A DNA stretch of 5,461 nt, taken from Candidatus Omnitrophota bacterium. Lineage in GTDB: Bacteria; Omnitrophota; Gorgyraeia; Gygaellales; Profunditerraquicolaceae. The position numbers were made by a program, and so were the translations under genes. The DNA is taken from positions 1 through 5,461 of the forward strand of contig JAQTNM010000019.1 in NCBI GenBank assembly GCA_028713875.1, read 5' to 3'. The stretch's first letter is position 1. Every line of letters begins with the position of its first letter. The notes beneath the pieces are model-generated. The model worked only from the letters and a program-made list of their open reading frames with translations. It had not been told where the DNA came from and searched no databases. Below, in pieces: positions 1 through 5,032 of this stretch.

Positions 1-295
1 TTACATGATCACCGATACTTATATACTGAAGGCGCGCCGCCGGCACACTGATCGTCCTTTGAGCCTGGGTTTCGTCTTCCTCTATCACCACCTGATTTGC
101 GTTTTGATCGATAGAGATGACCCTGCCCCGGATGACGTCAAGGTTTTCCTGTATCTGACCTACGTCTCCTCCTGGGGGGATGTAATCGCTGAAATCCTTG
201 GGATCCGGAGGATAAACCTCTTCCTGCGAAAAGACCCAGCTTGTAAAGCCTAGCAAAAATACCGCTATCAATACAATGATTACTTTTTTATCCAT
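1..295 (-). CDS. Small exported protein, partial (C-terminus beyond left edge)
   Basis: Reading from ATG at 295 the frame stays open for 98 codons to the window edge, so the C-terminus is missing. The TAA that seems to sit at positions 1-3 is out of frame. Residues 1-23 form a signal peptide: a short KK-bearing N-region, a hydrophobic core (VIIVLIAVFLLGF) and a likely signal peptidase I site after VFS, leaving Q24 first. The mature part begins with an acidic, proline-rich linker (residues 24-46). It continues as a beta-rich stretch with the pattern IRGRVISID...VVIEEDE...ISIGDHV (about 54-98), which recalls small periplasmic OB/DUF5666-like domains. That family link is a resemblance only and the function is unknown. 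The start is well supported by AAAGGAG six bases upstream. The gene follows the glycosyltransferase gene by 27 nt and is probably co-transcribed with it. Confidence 0.8.
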   Translation of the reverse strand, partial: MDKKVIIVLIAVFLLGFTSWVFSQEEVYPPDPKDFSDYIPPGGDVGQIQENLDVIRGRVISIDQNANQVVIEEDETQAQRTISVPAARLQYISIGDHV

Positions 296-301
296 GCCCG
301 T

Positions 302-308
302 CTCCTTT
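302..308 (-). promoter_or_regulatory. Ribosome binding site of the small exported protein
   Basis: The minus strand reads AAAGGAG here, six bases before the ATG at 295. It fills most of the 27-nt gap behind the glycosyltransferase stop and fixes the start of the leftmost gene. It also indicates that this organism uses Shine-Dalgarno initiation. Confidence 0.75.
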
Positions 309-322
309 CTTACAAACCCCGG

Positions 323-1969
323 CTAAGCGGGTTCAATTTTTACGATATATTGACTGCCGATGACTTTAAGTATATCAAGCCGGAAATTTTTATTCGCGGC
401 TCGGCGGATATCCTCAAGTGCCGACTTACGGAGCACGCAATAGGTAGCCGGGTTTACCCTTAAGAAAATCCTGACTTTCTCATCCGTATCCAGGAAGGGA
501 ACCGGATGGACGGAAAAGAAGTTTTTGCCATAGGTATTCATTACCGCCACCTCTTTATCGGTGTAATACCTTACGCCCCTGGCGAAAGGCTTGGAACAAA
601 GAATAGGGCCGCTGACCGTATAGTTTTTCAATAAATAGCGACAGGCGTCTCTCGAGGACAGATACGGTTCGATATCACTGCGTATAAACGGCACCGGCGA
701 CAAAAATACGGGAATAACCATGGCAGTAAGATAAGTAACTGCCGTAAATTTTTTCCTGATAATAAAAAACAACATCGAGATGGCAAGGATTGATAATGCC
801 GAGCTGAAAATATAAATAGTTGCGGCATGCGGAAAATAAACTTTGAATCTCGGATAAATAAAGATCAGGGCAAGCGGGATTAAAAATAAAATAACGGCGT
901 TTAGCGCCGAAACGATTGTCATGGAGCTCTTCTTCAGCAGGGATGACTCGTAAATAAAATCCGCGCAGGCAATTGCCAGCGCCGGCACCAACGGTAAAAT
1001 ATAACTTATCAGTTTGGAGTGCGCCGGCTGGAATATTACTAAGACCGCGCATATCCAGGAGGCCAAGAAATGATAAATAGCAGGGGTATTTTTGGGATAA
1101 GTTCTCCTGACAAGATAAACCAGCGAAATTAAAACATACAGGCTCCAGGGGAATACCGAGACAAATATGGAAAACGGGTAAAAATACCAGGTATCGTTGC
1201 CGAGGTGCTCGGCTTCGATAATGCGCCTGAGGTGGTCATTATAAAAAAATTCGTTTATAAATGAGGTGCCGTAGAGCTTGATCATTAAGACATACCAGGG
1301 GCAGGATATGAGGGCAAAAATAAATATTCCCCACAAGAAATACCTGGAAAGGAAGAAACGCAGGTCTTTCCTGAATAGTAAAAATAGCGTGACACTCAAT
1401 AGAGGTATAAGCAGGCCAAGCGGGCCTTTGGCCAGAACAGCCATTGCCGAAAATATAAAGCTTAACAGGATCCCCGCAGCCTTATTCTTTCTTTCCGTAT
1501 AGCCCCAAAAAAAACTGGCCAAAGATAAAACGATCAATACCGAAAATATCATATCCGTGAATACGGTTCTGGCCATGCCTATATAAAATCCGCAGGACAT
1601 CAATATCAGGCCCGACATAAACGCCTTTTTCGCGTTCCTGAAACCGACCAGGCTTAACCAGTAAACCGCAATGACGCCCAAGGCCGCAAATACAGCAGGG
1701 AAAAAACGTGCGGAAAAAGCCGAAATCCCGGAGATAATAAATGCGCTGCGCAGCAGCCAATATAACAGGATTGGTTTTTCAAATTGCGGGGAACCAAACA
1801 GATAAGGAGTCATCCAGCTGTTGTGCTGGATCATCTCTTTGGCGGTCTGGGCATAAAAAACTTCATCTGGATTGGAAAGGCTTAAAATGCCGTTGCCAAA
1901 TATAAAAAACAGCCAGGAAAGCACAAGCAGGATTATTATATATTTAATATTATTGCTTTGGGATCTCAT
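323..1969 (-). CDS. ArnT/PMT-family membrane glycosyltransferase
   Basis: A complete 548-residue polytopic inner-membrane protein of the GT-C fold (GT39/GT83 group). This family moves a sugar from a polyprenyl-phosphate donor to a lipid or protein acceptor on the periplasmic side. After a first membrane segment (about 9-31) comes the acidic loop NPDEVFYAQTAKEM with D35 and E36, the usual catalytic acidic position. F-E-K65-P follows, matching the family's conserved Lys-Pro. SARFFPA (85-91), ART...TD with R133 and D138, and an AKGPLG motif near 180 are also family-like. A tryptophan-rich loop ending in FPW lies near 270, many hydrophobic segments follow, and a soluble tail of about 110 residues closes the protein. 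Length agrees with ArnT (about 550). The acceptor cannot be read from sequence; no other arn genes are present, so L-Ara4N transfer to lipid A is not assumed. The start lies 13 nt behind the DUF1805 stop and has only a weak AGG right before ATG, suggesting coupled translation. Confidence 0.9.
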   Translation of the reverse strand: MRSQSNNIKYIIILLVLSWLFFIFGNGILSLSNPDEVFYAQTAKEMIQHNSWMTPYLFGSPQFEKPILLYWLLRSAFIISGISAFSARFFPAVFAALGVIAVYWLSLVGFRNAKKAFMSGLILMSCGFYIGMARTVFTDMIFSVLIVLSLASFFWGYTERKNKAAGILLSFIFSAMAVLAKGPLGLLIPLLSVTLFLLFRKDLRFFLSRYFLWGIFIFALISCPWYVLMIKLYGTSFINEFFYNDHLRRIIEAEHLGNDTWYFYPFSIFVSVFPWSLYVLISLVYLVRRTYPKNTPAIYHFLASWICAVLVIFQPAHSKLISYILPLVPALAIACADFIYESSLLKKSSMTIVSALNAVILFLIPLALIFIYPRFKVYFPHAATIYIFSSALSILAISMLFFIIRKKFTAVTYLTAMVIPVFLSPVPFIRSDIEPYLSSRDACRYLLKNYTVSGPILCSKPFARGVRYYTDKEVAVMNTYGKNFFSVHPVPFLDTDEKVRIFLRVNPATYCVLRKSALEDIRRAANKNFRLDILKVIGSQYIVKIEPA

Positions 1970-1982
1970 CCTGTATTATTTT

Positions 1983-2288
1983 TCAGACAATAATTTTAAG
2001 CACCTTTTTCACGGCCTGGCCTTTATATATACCCGCCTTGGAGGCGGCCCGGCTCAATGAGTGCACTTTGGATTTTATCGCGTCTCCAATCGTATTTACC
2101 CCAGTTATCTTTACCGCTATATCCCTGAATCTATCGGCAACAGCCATATCCAGATAACCGCACATAATATAGCCGCGACTCCCGCGCAACAATACCAGGT
2201 TGTGCTTTAAAAGAGTGATTGCCACGCCCTGGATATATTTTTTTCCGACTTTGATTTTCTTGAATGCCAGCATACCTAAAAATATCAA
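1983..2288 (-). CDS. DUF1805 (YunC-like) domain protein
   Basis: A protein of about 100 residues that resembles the DUF1805/YunC family of small single-domain proteins of unknown function. The most telling segment is RGYIMCGYLDMAVADRF (about 38-54), followed by a GVNTIGDA turn (63-70) and a helical, lysine-rich end. The cysteine and aspartate in IMCGYLD are the family-like positions. Two starts are possible. TTG at 2288 makes a TTGA overlap with the STAS-PilZ stop, a common sign of translational coupling, and gives 101 residues. ATG at 2273 gives 96 residues, close to the family's usual length. GAGGA lies too close to the TTG and rather far from the ATG, so the ribosome binding site does not decide. 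There is no signal peptide or membrane segment, so it is probably cytoplasmic. The next gene, a glycosyltransferase, begins 13 nt downstream. No specific function is claimed. Confidence 0.8.
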   Translation of the reverse strand: MIFLGMLAFKKIKVGKKYIQGVAITLLKHNLVLLRGSRGYIMCGYLDMAVADRFRDIAVKITGVNTIGDAIKSKVHSLSRAASKAGIYKGQAVKKVLKIIV

Positions 2289-3007
2289 TCCTCAGTCGAG
2301 GAAAAAGAAAGGTTTCTGTCAATAAACTCGATTATCTTTGCCTGATCCTGGCTTGAAATTTTATGAAATTCCACGCCTATGCCTGGCGAGATCTGCTGCT
2401 GGACCTGCCTGTCGCATATCCATACCACCTTTGCCTGCAGTTCCAGCTCCACATTCTTATGCGGCAGTTTCAGCTTGATATTCAGCTCGTCCCCCAGCTT
2501 GAATTTATCGCAACCGTATATATAAGCGCCTATCGCGCTCAAATTCAATATATCCGCCTTGTAACAGACGGCCTCTTTGTTGCTTTTGTCTCTAAGGTCT
2601 ATCTTGATATCTACGGGCAGGCGTTTGAACCTGCGCCTCAACTGCATCTTTTTGATATTCTCAATGATCTTGTCTTCTTTAAAGCTGTTCATGGCCAGGT
2701 CCTCCGTGGCATAGATCTCTATAGCCCTGTCCAGCCCGGTTACCGAGAAAAGGCTGCGCAGGTGCGCCGGGATATTGGCGAATTTCATCCGGCCGTTGTT
2801 GTTCATCACTTCCTTATAGGCCAGGACTATCGCCGAAATGCCCATATAATCTATGGATTCCACCTCCTCAAAATTGCAGAGTATGTCCAGATATCCGTCG
2901 CGCAGGCACTGGCCTACTATTTCAATCATGTTGGCGGAATTGATGTCGATGGAGCTGTATAAATCCAAAATCACCACATTTGCCTTGACCCGGGGTTTGA
3001 TATCCAC
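2285..3007 (-). CDS. STAS-PilZ fusion, predicted c-di-GMP effector
   Basis: A cytoplasmic two-domain protein of 240 residues. Residues 2-105 form a STAS domain (anti-sigma-factor-antagonist fold), seen in VVILDLYSSIDINSA, the central ILCNF...VESIDYMGISAIVLAY and the late KFANIPAHLRSLFSVTGLD. A basic linker leads into a PilZ domain (about 122-235). It has both c-di-GMP signatures: RxxxR at R125-R129 and NxSxxG at N155-S157-G160. The STAS loop that normally holds the phosphorylated serine (DSSG in SpoIIAA) is D53-Y54-M55-G56, so switching by a serine kinase looks lost. I infer that it senses c-di-GMP and passes the signal through a STAS partner. The frame is open back to a TTG at 3076. I chose GTG at 3007 because AGGAG lies nine bases upstream and the first residues then match a normal STAS start. 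The stop overlaps the DUF1805 start. Confidence 0.88.
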   Translation of the reverse strand: MDIKPRVKANVVILDLYSSIDINSANMIEIVGQCLRDGYLDILCNFEEVESIDYMGISAIVLAYKEVMNNNGRMKFANIPAHLRSLFSVTGLDRAIEIYATEDLAMNSFKEDKIIENIKKMQLRRRFKRLPVDIKIDLRDKSNKEAVCYKADILNLSAIGAYIYGCDKFKLGDELNIKLKLPHKNVELELQAKVVWICDRQVQQQISPGIGVEFHKISSQDQAKIIEFIDRNLSFSSTED

Positions 3008-3016
3008 GGTAACCTG

Positions 3017-3021
3017 CTCCT
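3017..3021 (-). promoter_or_regulatory. Ribosome binding site that decides the STAS-PilZ start
   Basis: AGGAG on the minus strand, nine bases before the GTG at 3007. It is a better match than the GGAAG about six bases before the TTG at 3076, and the ATG at 3055 has no Shine-Dalgarno sequence at all. This is the main reason for preferring the 240-residue product. Confidence 0.6.
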
Positions 3022-3046
3022 GTCTATGTTGAATTTCCGAAGGAAC

Positions 3047-3074
3047 GCCCTGCATTGAAAGTATAGCACAGGGC
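3047..3074 (-). repeat. Perfect 6-bp inverted repeat between pyruvate kinase and STAS-PilZ
   Basis: GCCCTG (3069-3074, minus-strand reading) pairs with CAGGGC (3047-3052) across a 16-nt loop. No U-run follows, so it is not a normal intrinsic terminator. It covers most of the alternative TTG start at 3074-3076. The loop carries TATACT, a passable -10 box, but no good -35 sits at the right distance. It could be a small mRNA hairpin separating the two genes, or chance. Confidence 0.3.
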
Positions 3075-3089
3075 AAAATCTTCTTCCAT

Positions 3090-4112
3090 CTATTTTGAAC
3101 CGGAGAAACGTTCGGTAAACCTGATGATCTGCTGCATCATCTTTACCGTCTCGGCAGGATGCTTGCCCACCGCGGTTTCCGCCGAGAGCATGACAAAATC
3201 CGAGCCATCCAGCACCGCATTAGCCACATCGCTGACCTCGGAGCGCTCCGGTATTAAGTTCTCGGTCATACTCTCCAGCATTTGCGTGGCGGTTATGACC
3301 AGCTTTCTTCTCTGATTGCATTTTTTAATGATCATTTTCTGGATCACGGGGATCTCATATACCGGCAAAGATACGCCCATATCGCCCCGGGCGACCATAA
3401 CCCCCTCGCAAACATCCAGTATCTCGTCGATATTCTTTATGCCGGGCCGGTTTTCGATCTTGGCTATAATCTTGCAGCAAGGGAGCCTGTCCCCGATAAA
3501 CTTGCGCAGGCTCAATATGTCCTGCTTATCCCTGACAAAAGACTGGGCGATATATTCAACTTTATTTTTTATGCCGAAATCCAGGTCCTTTTTATCTTTA
3601 TCCGTTAAACCCTTGAATTTCAGCTTCGTATCCGGGATATTGATACCCTTATGTTCTTTTAAGAGTCCGCCGATAACCACCTCGGCCTTCAGGTAATGCC
3701 CCAGGCGCCTTTTCACCAAAAGTACGATGTTGCCGTCGTCTATATATATGCGGCTGCCTGCCTTTATATCGCTCAAGGGCCCTTTATAATCGAAGGGGAT
3801 GATGTTATCCCCTGCCGCTACATTGCGATTGGTCAATAAAATTATCTGTCGTTTTTTTAATTGGGCGGGTTTGCCGCCCTGCAATGCGCCGATCCTCAAA
3901 CGGTAACCTTCCAGGTCTTGCAGTATCTCTGTGTTCCTGCGGTATCTTTTATTCAAACTGCGGATCAAATCAAGGCGCTGCTGGTGCTGCCGGAGAGCGC
4001 CGTGAGAAAAATTGAGCCTGGCCACTGACATACCCGCAAGCATCATCCTGCGTAATAAAACGGCATCCTGGCTGCTTGGACCTATTGTGCAGATAACCCT
4101 AGTCTTTGCCAT
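3090..4112 (-). CDS. pyk: Pyruvate kinase, A and B domains only
   Basis: Catalyses the last step of glycolysis: phosphoenolpyruvate plus ADP gives pyruvate plus ATP, in the cytoplasm. The 340 residues hold the barrel (A) domain, with the B domain inserted at about 72-168. Visible signatures are ICTIGPSS (7-14), RLNFSHG with R32, N34 and S36, D66, IIAKIEN with K218 and E220, VARGD with D244, ITATQMLESM with T276, and EVSDVANAVLDGSD. All main catalytic and Mg-binding residues are therefore present. The usual enzyme is about 470 residues; here the protein stops right after the ETAVGKHPAETVKMM helix, so the C-terminal domain, where many pyruvate kinases bind effectors, is absent. The stop is followed by a different gene with no trace of the lost domain. 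The cation-site loop is DLEGYRLRIG in place of DTKGPEIRTG. ATG at 4112 puts the Thr-Ile-Gly motif at its usual place, but no clear Shine-Dalgarno sequence precedes it. Confidence 0.93.
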   Translation of the reverse strand: MAKTRVICTIGPSSQDAVLLRRMMLAGMSVARLNFSHGALRQHQQRLDLIRSLNKRYRRNTEILQDLEGYRLRIGALQGGKPAQLKKRQIILLTNRNVAAGDNIIPFDYKGPLSDIKAGSRIYIDDGNIVLLVKRRLGHYLKAEVVIGGLLKEHKGINIPDTKLKFKGLTDKDKKDLDFGIKNKVEYIAQSFVRDKQDILSLRKFIGDRLPCCKIIAKIENRPGIKNIDEILDVCEGVMVARGDMGVSLPVYEIPVIQKMIIKKCNQRRKLVITATQMLESMTENLIPERSEVSDVANAVLDGSDFVMLSAETAVGKHPAETVKMMQQIIRFTERFSGSK

Positions 4113-4136
4113 TTGTCTTTGTTGGAAGATAAAAGC

Positions 4137-4189
4137 CAGCCGGTTGACTTCTTACCCTGCGGCTGATCAACGGAAGGATTTTTCAGGGT
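4137..4189 (-). promoter_or_regulatory. Interleaved inverted repeats in the pyruvate kinase leader
   Basis: In minus-strand order, ACCCTG (4189-4184) is complementary to CAGGGT (4159-4154), and CAGCCG (4165-4160) to CGGCTG (4142-4137). The arms alternate, so both stems together would form an H-type pseudoknot with loops of 18, 0 and 11 nt, ending 24 nt before the pyruvate kinase ATG. The second stem alone is followed by GCTTTTATCTT and might act as a weak terminator for the upstream genes. Two 6-bp repeats in 86 nt are not far above chance, so the call is tentative. Confidence 0.25.
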
Positions 4190-4198
4190 GTATGAATC

Positions 4199-4279
4199 TT
4201 AACCTAAGCAGGGTTTTCTTCCCTTGTTTGCCTTTTTGGAACGCCAGTTGAGCTTGCCTCTTCGTTTACGTTTTCCCAC
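4199..4279 (-). CDS. Tiny, highly basic 26-residue peptide, bTHX-like candidate
   Basis: GTG at 4279 opens a 26-codon frame ending in TAA at 4199. The product begins MGKRKRRGKLNWRSK and ends KANKGRKPCLG; 12 of its 26 residues are lysine or arginine and there are no acidic ones. GAGGG lies eight bases before the GTG, starting three bases after the stop of the CsgG-like gene, which argues strongly that it is translated. The layout (M-G-K, RRGK, then WR, then a basic tail with R-x-P) recalls bTHX, the 26-27-residue peptide held in the 30S head of Thermus and some other bacteria. I cannot show homology at this length. A nucleic-acid- or ribosome-binding role is inferred from composition. It sits 15 nt after the CsgG-like gene and 86 nt before pyruvate kinase, so it probably shares a transcript with the former. 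Confidence 0.65.
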   Translation of the reverse strand: MGKRKRRGKLNWRSKKANKGRKPCLG

Positions 4280-4287
4280 GTTAATAG

Positions 4288-4292
4288 CCCTC
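4288..4292 (-). promoter_or_regulatory. Ribosome binding site of the 26-residue basic peptide
   Basis: GAGGG on the minus strand, eight bases before the GTG at 4279, just behind the CsgG-like stop codon. Strength and spacing match the other ribosome binding sites in the window and are the main evidence that this very short frame is a gene. Confidence 0.6.
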
Positions 4293-4294
4293 GT

Positions 4295-5032
4295 TTAGTA
4301 TTTATAATAGCCGGGTGGTATGGCCTGGGATATATAACGCACCGCCTCGATTATACAGATGCGTATCGCCTTTTCCATCGGCGTATTGGCATAGGCTGAC
4401 AAGCCTGCGCCTAAACCCCAGCTGCCCAGGAAACCCGCCATAAGTGCGCCTGAAACATCAGATGCCTGGCCCTGCACCCGAGTTGCTGCCAAGACCTCGG
4501 AAGTAGAAGTATCTATTACCCTTATATCCATAGCCATATGCGCCTTGTTCAGCGCCGCGCCCAACAGCCCGCCTAAGACTCCGCTGCCTGCTCCTCCTCC
4601 GCCGCCTATACCCGCTCTTCCGCCTGAAGCCTGCGGCTCAAACTCGGTTACAGCGGCTGTTATCACCAGGTCCGCGGTTTTTATATTGCCTCTTTTAGGA
4701 CCGGCTCCTGCCTGCCCTGCCCCGGACACGGATAATTCCTGCTCCTGCATTATCGCGCTTAAAGCCTGGCGTTCTACTACTGAAAAACGGTTGCTGTTTA
4801 CCAGAGCCGTAACCAGCATTTCGCGCAGGCCTGAGCCGATTGCGCCGCTGGCCTTGGCAGCTTTGACGTCAAAATCCGCGACTGCGATACGGGCCTTGGG
4901 CCCCGAATAAGGAGGCAGGGGCTGCGCTCCGGCAGTATTATCCACCTGCGCACTAGGCTGCATTAAGCTGGCGCAACCGGATACGCCGATTATTAAAAAT
5001 ACCAGGCCGATAAACCGAAATATTTTCTTCAT
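4295..5032 (-). CDS. CsgG/HfaB-family outer-membrane lipoprotein
   Basis: A complete 245-residue lipoprotein. A lysine-started signal peptide ends in the lipobox V-S-G-C20. Residue +2 is Ala, not Asp, which in the Lol rules favours the outer membrane. The CsgG domain spans about 47-237: RIAVADFDV, a helix GSGLREMLVTALVNS, then the hallmark SNRFSVVERQALSAIMQEQ (80-98), TADLVITAAVTEFE (119-132), DIRVIDTSTSEVLA (169-182) and NTPMEKAIRICIIEAVRYI near the end. The last two align by eye with curli CsgG. In CsgG the family forms a secretion pore for amyloid subunits. Here the two places where CsgG has its pore hairpins are glycine- and alanine-rich (136-160 and 194-215), so pore formation is doubtful. 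No other curli genes are seen. The start overlaps the upstream stop by one base (TAATG) and has GAGGAGG ten bases ahead. Confidence 0.9.
   Translation of the reverse strand: MKKIFRFIGLVFLIIGVSGCASLMQPSAQVDNTAGAQPLPPYSGPKARIAVADFDVKAAKASGAIGSGLREMLVTALVNSNRFSVVERQALSAIMQEQELSVSGAGQAGAGPKRGNIKTADLVITAAVTEFEPQASGGRAGIGGGGGAGSGVLGGLLGAALNKAHMAMDIRVIDTSTSEVLAATRVQGQASDVSGALMAGFLGSWGLGAGLSAYANTPMEKAIRICIIEAVRYISQAIPPGYYKY

Noticed and set aside
1..3. TAA stop of the leftmost gene at the window edge
   Set aside because: From ATG 295 the last complete codon covers positions 2-4 (GTA), so the TAA is out of frame and the gene continues beyond the window.
5..253. Plus-strand open frame of 82 codons at the left edge
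   Set aside because: It is antisense to the exported-protein gene, which has a signal peptide and a strong ribosome binding site.
2363..2962. Plus-strand open frame of 199 codons
   Set aside because: It is fully antisense to the STAS-PilZ gene, whose domains are clear. The predicted product has no family pattern and mixed, unstructured composition.
3008..3076. Longer STAS-PilZ start at TTG 3076, or at ATG 3055
   Set aside because: TTG is a rare start and is masked by a hairpin, and ATG 3055 has no ribosome binding site. GTG 3007 has AGGAG at nine bases and gives a normal STAS N-terminus. The longer form is still possible.
3008..3092. Frameshift or nonsense mutation hiding the pyruvate kinase C-domain downstream
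   Set aside because: The 82 bases after the stop encode nothing like a pyruvate kinase C-domain in any frame and lead straight into the STAS-PilZ gene, so this is a clean natural end and not a broken gene.
4113..4160. Strong intrinsic terminator between the basic peptide and pyruvate kinase
   Set aside because: The only candidate stem has 6 bp, a 17-nt loop and a U-run of four interrupted by A and C, which is too weak to call as a terminator.
4545..4910. Plus-strand open frame of 121 codons, rich in proline and alanine
   Set aside because: It lies opposite the CsgG-like gene and mirrors its glycine- and alanine-rich codons. It has no recognisable domain, while the minus-strand frame has a lipobox and family motifs.
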